In this document: positions 24,500 to 37,236 of the stretch, piece after piece | Numbering within the stretch: the stretch's first letter is position 1 | Layout: every line of letters begins with the position of its first letter | Assembly (NCBI GenBank): GCA_015698285.1 | Contig: CP048685.1 | Location: forward strand, 1,302,001-1,366,000 | Length of the DNA stretch: 64,000 bases | From: Candidatus Nitronauta litoralis | Lineage (GTDB): Bacteria; Nitrospinota; Nitrospinia; Nitrospinales; Nitrospinaceae | Direction of reading: 5' to 3' | Notes under the pieces: generated by a model | Database searches by the model: none | What the model was told of the DNA's origin: nothing | The model's input: only the letters and a program-made list of their open reading frames with translations | Program-made: the position numbers and the translations under genes

Positions 24500-26917
24500 T
24501 TACTCAACAAACTTTTCCACCGCAACAACGTGATTGCCTTCCTGGATCCGGGCAAGCCGAACCCCCTGCGTATTGCGGCCCATTGTCGAAATACCGTCGA
24601 CCGGCATCCGGATGATATTGCCGTTGCTGGTCACCACCAGCAATTCATCGTTTTCAGTGACCTGTTCAACGCCCACAACCGATCCGGTTTTGTCATTAGT
24701 CTTCATGGTGATAACACCCTGTCCGCCACGACCCTGCACCGGATAGTCTTCAACCGGAGTTCTTTTACCGTAACCATTCTCGGTCACCGTGAGAGCAGAG
24801 TTGCCGGGTTCAACAATCACAGCGCTGACCACCGCATCATCTTCCTTGAAACGGATGCCCACAACACCACGAGCCGTACGTCCCATAGCCCGGACATCGC
24901 TTTCCTGAAAACGGATGGCCTTGCCGAGACGTGTCGCCAGTATGACATCCTTGCTGCCGTCACTGACTTCCGCCGCGATAACACGATCCCCATCGTCGAG
25001 AGTCAACCCGATGATACCGCCCTGGCGAACGTTGCTGTAAGCCATCAGCGAGGTCTTCTTCACCACACCACGCTGGGTGGCGCACACCACAAATTTGTCT
25101 TCTTCAAAAGTTTTCACTGGAAGAATACTGGCTATTTTTTCATCCGGCTGCAACTGCAGGAGATTGGCGATGGATTTACCCTTGGCAACCCGTGTCGCCT
25201 CGGGAACCCTGTAAACTTTCAGCCAATGAACCTTACCGATATTAGTGAAAATCAGCAGGTAGTCTTTTGTGGAGGCGACGAACATCTGGGAGACCACATC
25301 CTCCTCACGAACCGCCATGCCCTTGACCCCTTTGCCACCGCGTTTCTGGGACCGATAGTTGTCGACTGCCAAACGTTTGATGTAACCGCTTCGCGAAAAC
25401 GTGATGACCATGTCTTCGTCAGCGATCATATCCTCTATGTCGATATCCCCTTCGTCGTCTTCAACGATTTCAGTTCGACGTTCACTTCCATATTTATCGC
25501 GAATAACGGTCAGTTCTTCCCGAATGATGGCAAGCTTGACATCTTCATTAGCGAGAATGTGCTCATACTGTTTGATTTCTTCTCGAACCGCAGCGAGGTC
25601 GTCCAGAATTTTTTGACGCTCAAGCCCGGTTAAGCGCTGCAGGCGCATCTCCAGGATCGCTTTGGACTGAATCTCGGATAACCCGAAGTTAGACATCAGA
25701 CTTTCTTTTGCTGACGCCGGGTCCTCTGCTTCCCGAATCGTCCTGACGACATCGTCAAGATTGTCGAGAGCGATTTTCAATCCTTCCAGGATGTGTTCTT
25801 TTTCACGCGCCTTTTTTAAATCAAATTCGGTTCGTCGCGTCACCACTTCCCGCCGGAAGGTGATGAAGTATTGCAAGGCCTCTTTGAGATTTAAAACTCT
25901 GGGCTGACGATTGACGATCGCCAGCATGATGATGCCAAACGTTTCCTGCAACTGTGTATTTTTGTAGAGCGTATTGAGGATGACCTGACTGTTGGCTCCT
26001 TTTTTGAGCTCGATCACAATACGAATGCCATCGCGGTCCGATTCGTCACGCAAATCAGATATGCCTTCGAGTTTCTTGTCGCGTACGAGTTGGGCTATTC
26101 TTTCAACTTGCCGCGCTTTGTTGACCTGGTAGGGCAGCTCACGGACGATGATGGTTTCCCTATCCGTTTTTTCATTGGTTTCTATATCAACACGGGCTCT
26201 TACCCGTATCTGCCCCCGCCCGGTGTGATAGGCAGAGCGGATTCCATTGGTTCCCTGGATGATTCCGGAAGTGGGAAAGTCCGGCCCTGTCATCTCCTCC
26301 ATCAGGTCCGGCACTGTGGCATCCGGCTGATCAATTAATTTGATTGTAGCGCTGACCACTTCTTTCAGGTTATGAGGCGGAATATTGGTGGCCATTCCAA
26401 CTGCAATTCCTGAAGCTCCGTTTACCAGAAGCTGAGGGAAACCGGCAGGCAACACCGTTGGTTCATTTCGCGAACCGTCATAGGTGGGTTGGAACTGGAC
26501 GGTTTCCTTTTCCAAGTCGCGCAACATCTCCTGGGAGATTTCGGCCATGCGGATTTCTGTGTAACGTGAGGCCGCTGCGGAATCACCATCAACAGATCCA
26601 AAGTTACCCTGACCGTCAACCAAAGGCTGGCGCAGTGAGAAGTCCTGCGCCATCCGAACAATGGTGTCGTAGATAGCAGAATCACCGTGCGGGTGATACC
26701 GACCCATAACAGCACCAACGATCTGCGCGGATTTCTTGTAAGGACGATTGAAGGTGTTGGATTCCTCATGCATGGCATACAAAGTGCGCCGATGCACGGG
26801 TTTTAATCCATCCCTGATATCAGGAAGCGCGCGTCCAATGATGACGCTCATCGCGTAATCGAGATACGAGCTTCGCATCTCGTCTTCTATATTTATTCCT
26901 TCTATCAGTTCACTCAT
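24500..26917 (-). CDS. gyrA: DNA gyrase subunit A
   Basis: An 805-residue subunit. The N terminus reads DEMRSSYLDYAMSVIIGRAL, and the quinolone-resistance region YHPHGDSAIYDTIVRMAQDF has Ser and Tyr/Asp-type positions normal for sensitive enzymes. The catalytic tyrosine is in AASRYTEIRM near residue 122. The C-terminal pinwheel domain carries a GyrA box QKRGGKG near residue 535, which wraps DNA for negative supercoiling and distinguishes it from ParC. gyrB lies immediately upstream on the same strand. Confidence 0.98.
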   Translation of the reverse strand: MSELIEGINIEDEMRSSYLDYAMSVIIGRALPDIRDGLKPVHRRTLYAMHEESNTFNRPYKKSAQIVGAVMGRYHPHGDSAIYDTIVRMAQDFSLRQPLVDGQGNFGSVDGDSAAASRYTEIRMAEISQEMLRDLEKETVQFQPTYDGSRNEPTVLPAGFPQLLVNGASGIAVGMATNIPPHNLKEVVSATIKLIDQPDATVPDLMEEMTGPDFPTSGIIQGTNGIRSAYHTGRGQIRVRARVDIETNEKTDRETIIVRELPYQVNKARQVERIAQLVRDKKLEGISDLRDESDRDGIRIVIELKKGANSQVILNTLYKNTQLQETFGIIMLAIVNRQPRVLNLKEALQYFITFRREVVTRRTEFDLKKAREKEHILEGLKIALDNLDDVVRTIREAEDPASAKESLMSNFGLSEIQSKAILEMRLQRLTGLERQKILDDLAAVREEIKQYEHILANEDVKLAIIREELTVIRDKYGSERRTEIVEDDEGDIDIEDMIADEDMVITFSRSGYIKRLAVDNYRSQKRGGKGVKGMAVREEDVVSQMFVASTKDYLLIFTNIGKVHWLKVYRVPEATRVAKGKSIANLLQLQPDEKIASILPVKTFEEDKFVVCATQRGVVKKTSLMAYSNVRQGGIIGLTLDDGDRVIAAEVSDGSKDVILATRLGKAIRFQESDVRAMGRTARGVVGIRFKEDDAVVSAVIVEPGNSALTVTENGYGKRTPVEDYPVQGRGGQGVITMKTNDKTGSVVGVEQVTENDELLVVTSNGNIIRMPVDGISTMGRNTQGVRLARIQEGNHVVAVEKFVE

Positions 26918-26992
26918 TTGTTTTTAACTTTAAAGGGTTATTTCCAGGTCGGAAAAAACTTGTTTCCTGAGACTTGCATGCAGGACAAAAGA

Positions 26993-29602
<2,610 letters not shown>

Positions 29603-29821
29603 TTAAAAAAGAAGTTAAAAAAATATAACCAGTAGTTAAAGAAGGGGCTGTGGATTTGAGGAAAAACCACATAAAGGTCCAATTCCTAAGGAACTTTTCA
29701 GTGTATAAACCAGTGCGAAATTGGGCTGTCTCCGGTTGCGGATGGGGAAAAGATTTAACCTGTTTATTATAGCAAATTTCGAGGGTAAATATGGACAGAA
29801 TTTACACGTTTTTTTAACAAT

Positions 29822-31228
29822 TCAACTTTGCTCTATGATTTTAACAATTTCGTCGACAGTATTCTCTATTTCCTTGTTTTCTTTAACTAATTTGGCGATC
29901 TTCTTGTGGGAGAATATGACAGTTGTGTGGTCTTTTCCACCAAACTGACGGCCAATTTCTGGAAGGGAGGCGGGAGTGTATTCCCGGCAGATATACATTG
30001 CGATTTGACGGGGCACAGAAATTTCCCGGGAACGTCTTTTTGACTTCAAATCCTGAACCTTCAGATTGAAAAAAGACGCTGCGGTTTTCATGATATTGGG
30101 GATGGTGAAGTTGCGATTTTTATCGACAGTGAAGTCGCGCAAAACCTCCTGAGCGAGCTCCATATCCAGATCCCTCTTGGTAAAAGAAGCATAGGCGATG
30201 ACCCTGAGGAGGAGTCCCTCAAGCTCACGGATATTGGATTTGATGTTTTGCGCAAGAAATGCTGCTACATCCTGAGAGATTTTTTTCTTGTGGCTTTCTG
30301 CCTTTTTAAAAAGGATGGCGATCTTGGTTTCCAGGTCCGGAGGGATGATATCGGCGATCAGGCCGCTTTCAAAGCGTGAACGCAGTCGTTCCTCGATGTC
30401 ATGCATGTCTTTAGGATAGCGGTCAGCCGAGATCACGATTTGCTTGTGATATTCGTAAAGCGAATTAAATGTGTAGAAAAACTCCTCCTGAGTCCTCTCC
30501 TTGCCCCCGAGAAACTGGATGTCATCGACCAGAAGGACATCTAATGGACGGTAACGCTCTCTGAAAGAATGCATCTGGTCACGTTTGATCGATTCAATCA
30601 GGTCCACCGTAAAGTTTTCCGCTGATAGATAGCGTACTTTGGCATCCGGGTGGGCTTTTAGGATTTCGTTGCCTATGGAATGCAGAAGATGGGTTTTTCC
30701 GAGGCCAACAGCCCCGTATAAAAACAACGGGTTGTAATTAAATCCGGGATTATTGGAAACCGCTTCGCATGCAGCCTGGGCAAACTGGTTATTGGGACCA
30801 ACAACAAAGCTGTTAAAGCTGTATTTGGGATTGAGACATGTCTGGTAGGAATTTCCCCTGGTTTGCATAAAAACCGGAGTTGAAGGTGGTGATTCAACCC
30901 TTGGTGCTGGTTGGGTAGCTGGTGCGGGCTCCGGTTCTTTTTTTTCCTCCACATTTTGTGAAGAGAGAGGGGCTTTTGGGCTGAGCCCTCCTGGAATCAC
31001 TTCAAACATGACCTCCATTTTCTCAGACGACAGGTTATTCAGCGTGTCCTGAATAAGGTCGAGGTAGTTTTCCGTCAGGCATTTTTCATAAAACCGGTTC
31101 GGTACTGCAATGGTCAATCGGTTTTTTTCATTTGAGGCTGAAAATGTTGGGGAAAACCAGGTGTTAAAATTTTCGGGGAGAATTTTTTTTTCTATTTCTT
31201 CCAAGCAGGAGTTCCAAAGAGAATTCAT
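29822..31228 (-). CDS. dnaA: Chromosomal replication initiator DnaA
   Basis: A 468-residue initiator. Domain I is at residues 1-85 and a Pro-rich linker at 105-140. The AAA+ domain has Walker A GAVGLGKTHLL and Walker B VLLVDDIQFLGG. Domain IV carries the DnaA signature (REYTPASLPEIGRQFGGKDH then TTV), which binds DnaA boxes. It heads the minus-strand block dnaA, gyrB, gyrA. The phage-derived cluster begins about 530 bases upstream in the opposite direction. Confidence 0.98.
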   Translation of the reverse strand: MNSLWNSCLEEIEKKILPENFNTWFSPTFSASNEKNRLTIAVPNRFYEKCLTENYLDLIQDTLNNLSSEKMEVMFEVIPGGLSPKAPLSSQNVEEKKEPEPAPATQPAPRVESPPSTPVFMQTRGNSYQTCLNPKYSFNSFVVGPNNQFAQAACEAVSNNPGFNYNPLFLYGAVGLGKTHLLHSIGNEILKAHPDAKVRYLSAENFTVDLIESIKRDQMHSFRERYRPLDVLLVDDIQFLGGKERTQEEFFYTFNSLYEYHKQIVISADRYPKDMHDIEERLRSRFESGLIADIIPPDLETKIAILFKKAESHKKKISQDVAAFLAQNIKSNIRELEGLLLRVIAYASFTKRDLDMELAQEVLRDFTVDKNRNFTIPNIMKTAASFFNLKVQDLKSKRRSREISVPRQIAMYICREYTPASLPEIGRQFGGKDHTTVIFSHKKIAKLVKENKEIENTVDEIVKIIEQS

Positions 31229-31759
31229 GGAGGGTCCTCAATAACGTGGCTAATAATACAAAAAATTTTTTGTTGAAACCGGGTGGGAATGAGAAAGAAT
31301 ATAAAAAACCCGGACGACCTTGGCAACCAAAAAAAACAAAAGAAAACATTTTAAATTCATAAGGGTAGCAATAACAAAATATTCGCGTTCAAATTTATTT
31401 TTAACAATTCACAACCGTCCTCACAAAAACCTCATACCTTGTCACAAGGATAAAAAAACCGCTTTGTTTCTCTATGTTTAAAGCAATAACACCTTGACTC
31501 ATTCGACATTAAGCAGAGAGCTAAAAAATTCCTTCCCTGGGAAATCCTTGCTCCTGCTTGATTTCCCGTTGGGTACGAAATTTATGCTTGCAATTTCCTG
31601 CTCCAAAGTACACGGGGCTTTTTCCTGCCTTAAGGGGGCAGGGGATTTCCGCTGCCCCCTCCCTCCTTTTTCAAAATGACGAAAAAATAGCTATTCAGGG
31701 AAAAATTTTTCTTCCGGTTTTTTTTAAACTTTTCAAATGACCAAAACTTTTTTTAATTT
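31229..31759. other. Region between dnaA and phage cluster
   Basis: About 530 bases, AT-rich near dnaA. It must contain the divergent promoters of dnaA and of the phage-derived cluster. No perfect DnaA box (TTATNCACA) was found on either strand, so an origin cannot be called here. A hairpin terminator is at 31633-31660. Short plus-strand frames near 31494 are not credible. Confidence 0.45.
31633..31660. terminator. Hairpin upstream of the phage-derived cluster
   Basis: AGGGGGCAG at 31633-31641 pairs with CTGCCCCCT at 31652-31660, a 9-bp GC-rich stem with a 10-base loop. It is followed by CCCTCCTTTTTC, a short T-rich run. It may stop rightward transcription before the phage cluster, or it may be a divergent copy of the GC-rich dispersed repeats. 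Confidence 0.55.
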
Positions 31760-32113
31760 ATGACTCTTGAATTTTTTAGAACAATAACGCCCTACCTGAA
31801 TCTTTCTCTTATGTTGGGGCTTGGCATGATCGGGTGGATCATTCGTCGTCTGCTTCTTGGAGTGGAATCCCGTTTGAAAGAAATAAAACAGGAGTCCCTC
31901 AGCCGGTTTGAAAAAATTGACCGCGTTCTGGAACGAATAGAAGCTGAACGGGTAACAGATCAGAGAAAATTGTATGAACAATTCGTCACAAAAGAGTGGT
32001 ACCTCCTCACTACCGGGAAAACCGAATCCTCCCTCGGAGGAATTTTCCAGCAACTGCAGGCGCTCAATAAAAAACTCCAACACCAAAAACCCCACTATTC
32101 CAAAACAGGCTGA
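31760..32113 (+). CDS. Small membrane protein with coiled coil, phage-type (DUF2730-like)
   Basis: A 117-residue protein with one transmembrane helix near residues 10-30 (LSLMLGLGMIGWIIRRLLLG) followed by a charged coiled coil (residues 35-70). Size and layout resemble the small DUF2730-type proteins that lie just before the terminase genes in Mu-like prophages; a holin is the alternative. It opens the plus-strand structural cluster. The assignment rests on topology and position, not on a motif. Confidence 0.55.
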   Translation: MTLEFFRTITPYLNLSLMLGLGMIGWIIRRLLLGVESRLKEIKQESLSRFEKIDRVLERIEAERVTDQRKLYEQFVTKEWYLLTTGKTESSLGGIFQQLQALNKKLQHQKPHYSKTG

Positions 32114-32123
32114 CCCTCCCCCT

Positions 32124-32549
32124 TTGGGGATACTGAACCCCCTGCTTTCGGATTTAATCGAAGCGCGTAGGGAAATTTTTAAGATCCTCCGGTTTTCTCT
32201 GGAGGAATTACCGATCCACCGGATACATGTCATGTATGTGGATCGAATTGTGGATGTCCTGAAGGCGCGGCAACAGACCAAACGCCTCGACCGGAACCAA
32301 TTATTGCTGGAATCGTTGCAAACGGTGGTTCAGTTCCTGCTGGACAGGGGGGAGGTCGATTGTGCGCGGGTCCTTGGGGACCATTTGGAGGAAATAGAAC
32401 AAAGGGTTAAGCGAACTTGGGATCTTTCCGACAATCTACAGACCTTGCCCGCGGATTCGCCGGAATCCGGGCCGCCATCACCCGCGCCGTCTCACCCTTC
32501 CCCGACAACGGAAAAGAAGGCATCCGGCTACGCAGAAAACAGGCCGTAA
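32124..32549 (+). CDS. Putative small terminase-like or packaging protein
   Basis: From the TTG at 32124, 10 bases after the preceding stop, the frame gives 141 residues; an ATG at 31974 in the same frame would overlap the upstream gene heavily. Residues 5-90 are helical (SDLIEARREIFKILRF, RNQLLLESLQTVVQFLL). The C terminus is Pro/Ser-rich and overlaps the terminase start by about 130 bases. Its location directly before the large terminase suggests the DNA-recognition subunit, but no HTH is evident. Confidence 0.45.
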   Translation: MGILNPLLSDLIEARREIFKILRFSLEELPIHRIHVMYVDRIVDVLKARQQTKRLDRNQLLLESLQTVVQFLLDRGEVDCARVLGDHLEEIEQRVKRTWDLSDNLQTLPADSPESGPPSPAPSHPSPTTEKKASGYAENRP

Positions 32550-34015
32550 ATAACCTCGCCTGGTTTGCCCGGACGTACTTTCCTCATTACCTGACCGACC
32601 CACCTTCAAAAATGCACGAGGCCCTTTTCGCCACTTATCAGCAAATAATCCTGGAAGCTGTTGAAACGAAACGCGGAAAGAAAGTGGCTGAAGCGGCCCC
32701 AAGGGGTCACGCCAAATCCACACTGACTTCGCTCATCCTCCCCATCTGGTGCATCGTGGGCCAACATCGGCGGTTCATTGGCATCATTTCCGACACCGGA
32801 CCCCAGGCTCAGGAGTTTCTTGAGTTTATCAAGGCAGAACTGGAAGCCAATGAACGGCTTCATTCTGATTTCCCTGAAGCCTGCGGGCGCTCCCGCCCCT
32901 GGCGACTGGGTCAGATCGTCACAAGAAATGGCGTCGGGATCAAATGCTGGGGCAAGAGAAAAGCGATTCGGGGAGCTCGCCACTCCAACAGACGTCCGGA
33001 TTTGATTATCTGCGATGACCTGGAGAGCGATGGCAATGTCGACTCACCAACACAAAGGGAAAAAGATCGCGTCTGGTTTTTTAAAGCACTCCTGAAAACG
33101 GGCGGGGTTTATACCGTGTACCTGGTGGTCGGAACGATTCTGCATTACGACTCCCTTTTATCCGGCCTCATGAAGCGACCGGGGTGGAACGGGAGGATCT
33201 GGCAAGCTGTGAACCGATTTTCCCCCTCTCCTTTATGGGAGTCCTGGGAATCTCTTTACATTAACCATGGTGAGGAGGCTGCTGATGAATTCTTTAATCA
33301 AAACCGGACAGTCATGCTCAAAGGAACCGATGTGCTCTGGCCGGAAGTCGAAGACTACGCCTACCTGATGAAAATGCGGGTATCCGAAGGGCCGGCCTTT
33401 TTTGATTCGGAAAAACAGAATGAGCCCCTGCACCCGGATGATGCCCTTTTTTGCGAAGACTGGTTTCAATTTGTTCAAGAAGGAGATATCGAAACCCGGC
33501 TCGCTGCTGAAAACTACCAGGGAATATTTTGTGCGGTCGATCCTTCCATGGGCAAAACATCAAGGCGGCATGATCCGTCGGCCATCATCATAGGGGGACA
33601 TCTAAAAGACGGCAGTGTGGATGTGCTCGAAGCCGATATCCAGAAACGCCATCCCGACAAACTGATGGAGGACCTGTTCGCCTGGCATAAAAAATATGGT
33701 TTCCATCTGGTGGGAATAGAAGAGGTGGCTTTCCAGGAATTGTTCAAGGATCACGTGGAAAAGGAAAGTCGAAAGAAAAAATTGTTCCTTCCCATCGAAG
33801 GCATTCGACCCAAAACAGACAAGCGCCTGCGCATTGCCCGCCTGCAGCCACATATAAAAAACGGACTGTTCCGGTTTCGGCGATGCCAATCTTTATTGCT
33901 CGATCAATTGCGCTATTACCCGAAAGCCGATCACGATGATGGACCGGACGCTTTGGAAATGCTGCTCACTCTGATCGCCAGTACTCACGGCGGTCCCCGT
34001 ATTCGAAATTTTTAA
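32417..34015 (+). CDS. Phage terminase large subunit
   Basis: The DNA-packaging motor, 532 residues from a TTG start. No ATG occurs before residue 66, and the conserved LAWFARTYFPHYLTDPP segment must be included. The ATPase half has Walker A PRGHAKST near residues 95-102 and Walker B LIICDDLES near 195. The nuclease half has AVDPSMGK, SAIIIGG and a final DHDDGPDALEML, all acidic metal-binding positions intact. It packages DNA through the adjacent portal. The long overlap with the preceding frame is unusual. Confidence 0.9.
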   Translation: MGSFRQSTDLARGFAGIRAAITRAVSPFPDNGKEGIRLRRKQAVNNLAWFARTYFPHYLTDPPSKMHEALFATYQQIILEAVETKRGKKVAEAAPRGHAKSTLTSLILPIWCIVGQHRRFIGIISDTGPQAQEFLEFIKAELEANERLHSDFPEACGRSRPWRLGQIVTRNGVGIKCWGKRKAIRGARHSNRRPDLIICDDLESDGNVDSPTQREKDRVWFFKALLKTGGVYTVYLVVGTILHYDSLLSGLMKRPGWNGRIWQAVNRFSPSPLWESWESLYINHGEEAADEFFNQNRTVMLKGTDVLWPEVEDYAYLMKMRVSEGPAFFDSEKQNEPLHPDDALFCEDWFQFVQEGDIETRLAAENYQGIFCAVDPSMGKTSRRHDPSAIIIGGHLKDGSVDVLEADIQKRHPDKLMEDLFAWHKKYGFHLVGIEEVAFQELFKDHVEKESRKKKLFLPIEGIRPKTDKRLRIARLQPHIKNGLFRFRRCQSLLLDQLRYYPKADHDDGPDALEMLLTLIASTHGGPRIRNF

Positions 34016-34064
34016 CGATAAAACCTTCCTTCTTCTTTTTAAAAACCTTTCAGCTGGATGACCC

Positions 34065-35231
34065 ATGCCGATCAAGTCCTGGTTTCAAAGTAAAGCAAGT
34101 CAGGCCACGCGGGCCCTGACATTGTGGCTGCCTCTTCCCGGAGCCTCCCGACTTAAACCGCGTTACGACCAATTGATGAAAGAAGGCTACCAGCAGAACA
34201 GCGTGGTCCATGCCTGTGTGCGGGAAATCGCCGGTGCCGCGGCTTCGGTTCCCTGGCTGCTCTATAAACACCCTAAACGCGGCGAATGGGAAGAGGTAAA
34301 TGACCATCCCCTCTTGAAACTGCTCCGTTGCCCCAATCCCTTTATGGGACAGTTTGAGTGGATGGAAACGGTCATATCCCAACTTTATCTTTCCGGAAAC
34401 GTATTTATTGAAGCAGCAGGGGCCCGAAATGCCAGACCTGCCGAATTGTATCCCTTGCGCCCCGATCGGATGAGTGTCCTGCCGGATCGAACGGATTTCA
34501 TCGCAGGTTTTGAGTATCGGGTCGGCAGCGAAACGGTCAGGTTTGCCCCGGAGCAGGTGTTGCATTTAAAGTTGTTCAATCCACTGGATGATTGGTATGG
34601 CCAGTCGCCAGTGGAAGTGGCCGCCATTGCCGTCGACAAACTCAATGCCTGTGATCGGTGGAACGCGGCACTCCTGCAGAACTCCGCCGTGCCTTCGGGA
34701 GCTTTGGTTTCAAAAAAGCGATTGAGCGACGAACAGTTTGATCGCTTGAAAAATGAAATGGCATCCAAGTTTCATGGTGTGCAGACAGCACGCCTTCCCT
34801 TGTTACTGGAGGAAGACCTCGAGTGGAAAGAACTTTCGGTGTCTCCAAAGGACATGGACTGGATCGAAGGTTTGCGGTTCAGCGCCCTTCAAATCGCACA
34901 GATTTATAACGTTCCACCAGAATTGATTGGCCTTGCTCCTGCCACCCACCAGAACCGGAAAGAAGCGCGCAAGGCGCTTTACACCGAAGTGGTCATTCCG
35001 GCACTGAGTCGATTGCGCGATGCTTTAAACCGTTGGCTGGTGCCCCGCTTTGGAAGCGACCTCGAACTGGATTTCAATACGGATCGGGTGGATGCCCTTG
35101 CAGAAGACCGCGATTCGGTCTGGCGTCGTGTAAACGCAGCGCGATTCCTGACGGTAAACGAAAAGCGGGAAGCCCTCGGTTATGAACCGATAGCCGGTGG
35201 CGATTCCCTTCCGCAACGCCCAGGACTTTAA
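34065..35231 (+). CDS. HK97-family phage portal protein
   Basis: A 388-residue protein with the family pattern NSVVHACVREIAGAAASVPW near residue 47, HPLLKLLRCPNPFMG, GNVFIEAAG, VLHLKLFNPLDDWYGQSPVE and APATHQNRKEARKALYTEVV. Portals form the dodecameric ring through which DNA enters the capsid. It begins about 50 bases after the terminase stop on the same strand and is followed by the prohead protease. Full length for the family; no frameshift seen. Confidence 0.93.
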   Translation: MPIKSWFQSKASQATRALTLWLPLPGASRLKPRYDQLMKEGYQQNSVVHACVREIAGAAASVPWLLYKHPKRGEWEEVNDHPLLKLLRCPNPFMGQFEWMETVISQLYLSGNVFIEAAGARNARPAELYPLRPDRMSVLPDRTDFIAGFEYRVGSETVRFAPEQVLHLKLFNPLDDWYGQSPVEVAAIAVDKLNACDRWNAALLQNSAVPSGALVSKKRLSDEQFDRLKNEMASKFHGVQTARLPLLLEEDLEWKELSVSPKDMDWIEGLRFSALQIAQIYNVPPELIGLAPATHQNRKEARKALYTEVVIPALSRLRDALNRWLVPRFGSDLELDFNTDRVDALAEDRDSVWRRVNAARFLTVNEKREALGYEPIAGGDSLPQRPGL

Positions 35232-35289
35232 AGATTTAATCTGCTGGTTTTATTTCCAAATTTTTCAAACAAACTTTCAAGGTTCACAG

Positions 35290-35826
35290 ATGGAATACAA
35301 AACGTTTGATTTCGATTTAAATAATGTTGAAGAGGATGGACGCTTTCAGGGCTACGCCGCTACATTTGGAAATGTCGATCTGGGTGGCGATATGATCGCC
35401 CCGGGGGCATTCACCGAAACCCTGCTGGAAACACAAGGGGGGAGGGTGCCTATCCTCGATCACCATAACCCGGAACAACAGATCGGTTGGAACCTGGAAG
35501 CTTTCGAGGATTCGCATGGACTGTTTGTCCTGGGCCAACTTGATTTAAATGTCCAGGCGGCTCGGGAGCGACACAGCCTGATGCGCCTGGCGCAAAAGGT
35601 CGGGGGTCGCACCGGTCTTTCCATCGGATTCCAGACGGTACTCTGGGAAAATGATTTTGAAGATCCCACAGTACGGCATCTTCTGGAGATTCAGTTAATG
35701 GAATACAGCATGGTGACGTTTCCCATGAACCCCCAGGCAAGTGTTACCGCAATGAAGATCAGCGATCCTCTTTCGAAAGCCTTGAACCAATTGATATCCA
35801 CGCTCCATCCCTCTTCCCTGCAATAA
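35290..35826 (+). CDS. HK97-family prohead protease
   Basis: The ATG at 35290 gives 178 residues; an upstream start in the same frame would overlap the portal. The pattern FQGYAATFGNVDLGGDMIAP is typical, followed by the catalytic-histidine segment ILDHHN and a GLSIGFQ segment carrying the serine of the S78-type protease fold. It cleaves scaffold or capsid N-terminal regions during maturation. The position between portal and capsid genes is classic. Confidence 0.92.
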   Translation: MEYKTFDFDLNNVEEDGRFQGYAATFGNVDLGGDMIAPGAFTETLLETQGGRVPILDHHNPEQQIGWNLEAFEDSHGLFVLGQLDLNVQAARERHSLMRLAQKVGGRTGLSIGFQTVLWENDFEDPTVRHLLEIQLMEYSMVTFPMNPQASVTAMKISDPLSKALNQLISTLHPSSLQ

Positions 35827-35935
35827 AAATCTCGTATTCTTTAAGCCCTGCCCGAATTTCCCTCCATAGTTTTTCAAAATTTTCCTGCCGTTCTTAAAAC
35901 GGTCACACCTCAAAATTTTTTTCAAGGAGAATGCA

Positions 35936-37126
35936 ATGCAAGACGTCAAACGTCTGGTGGAAAACGTCAACAAGTCTTTCCAGGAATTCAAAACCAAAAA
36001 TGATCAACGCCTCACCGAGATCGAGAAAGGCCGCAACGATCCACTCCTCAAAAAACAAGTAGACAGTCTGGTCAGCGAGGTACAGGACCTTACGGAAATT
36101 AAAAGTCGATTGGAAAACCTTGAGACCCGGATGTCGCGGCCTGCTCTCGAAGTCAATCAGAGTGCGGGTGACTCTGAAAGTAACGAACGGAAACAGGCGA
36201 TGTTGTCCTACCTCCGTTTCGGTGAACGCGCCCTCAGTCCAGATGAAATTAAACTGCTCTCAGTTGATTCCGATCCCCAGGGTGGATACTGGGTATCGCC
36301 CGAGATGTCTCACCAGATTGTCGAACGGGTGTTTGAAACGTCTCCCATGAGAAATGTTGCGACGGTGGAAACCATCAGTACCGATGCGCTGGAAATTCCC
36401 GAAGACATCGGGGAAGCGGGTGTCGGTTGGACAGGTGAAACCGGTGTGCGGAATGAAACATCCACACCAACCATCGGCGTTCGCCGCATTCCGGTACACG
36501 AGATGTATGCCATGCCCAAAGCTACTCAGCAGTTGCTGGATGACGCTCGAGTGAACGTTGAGGAATGGCTGGCCCGGAAGACGGCACTCAAGATGGGCAA
36601 TACCGAAAACACCGCGTTCATAAACGGGGATGGTGTCGACAAACCGCGTGGGATATTGACTTATCCGGGCGGGACCACCAACCCGGGTGAAATTGAGCAG
36701 ATCAACAGCGGCCATGCCAGCCAGATAACCGCAGATGGGTTGCGTACCATGGTTTACGCTCTCAAAACTCCCTTTATCCGAAACGCTTCCTGGTTGATGG
36801 CGCGCTCGACCATCGAGGCCATCGCCAAACTGAAAGATGCAGGCGGAGATTATCTCTGGGAGCCCGGGTTGAAGGCGGGTGAGCCTCAAAGTCTTCTTGG
36901 GCACCCCATCGAACGCATGGAAGACCTGCCGGCGGTTGCAGCCAATTCCCTGTCAATCGCCTTCGGCGACTGGAAGCAGGCCTACACCATTGTGGATCGG
37001 GCAGGTGTCCGCGTATTGCGCGATCCGTTCAGTGCCAAACCGTTTGTGTTGTTTTACACGACCAAACAAACCGGTGGTGATGTAACCAATTTCGAAGCCC
37101 TGGTTCTGCAAAAAACTGCAGCATAA
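35936..37126 (+). CDS. HK97-family major capsid protein
   Basis: A 396-residue protein with a strong ribosome binding site (AAGGAGAATGCA before ATG). Residues 1-90 are a charged coiled coil, the scaffold-like delta domain removed by the protease. The body shows DSDPQGGYWVSPEMS, MRNVATVETIS, TQQLLDDARVNVEEWLARKT and AFINGDGVDKPRGIL, all typical of HK97-type phages and gene transfer agents. It ends with a normal TAA. It is the best evidence that the cluster encodes a DNA-containing particle. Confidence 0.95.
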   Translation: MQDVKRLVENVNKSFQEFKTKNDQRLTEIEKGRNDPLLKKQVDSLVSEVQDLTEIKSRLENLETRMSRPALEVNQSAGDSESNERKQAMLSYLRFGERALSPDEIKLLSVDSDPQGGYWVSPEMSHQIVERVFETSPMRNVATVETISTDALEIPEDIGEAGVGWTGETGVRNETSTPTIGVRRIPVHEMYAMPKATQQLLDDARVNVEEWLARKTALKMGNTENTAFINGDGVDKPRGILTYPGGTTNPGEIEQINSGHASQITADGLRTMVYALKTPFIRNASWLMARSTIEAIAKLKDAGGDYLWEPGLKAGEPQSLLGHPIERMEDLPAVAANSLSIAFGDWKQAYTIVDRAGVRVLRDPFSAKPFVLFYTTKQTGGDVTNFEALVLQKTAA

Positions 37127-37236
37127 GTTTGCCTCCCGGGGTCATCGGGCGGATTGACCATTCTTTGTCACCTGCGCCCGGTTGTTCTCCCCTTCTATTT
37201 CCTTTCCTCACAACTTTTTTAATAAGGAGTGCCCTG

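Noticed and set aside
24530-25633. 367-residue plus-strand frame opposite gyrA
   Set aside because: It lies wholly antisense to gyrA, whose motifs are intact, and has a His/Asn/Phe-rich composition typical of a reverse-frame shadow.
31229-31759. oriC next to dnaA
   Set aside because: No perfect DnaA box or cluster of close matches was found on either strand.
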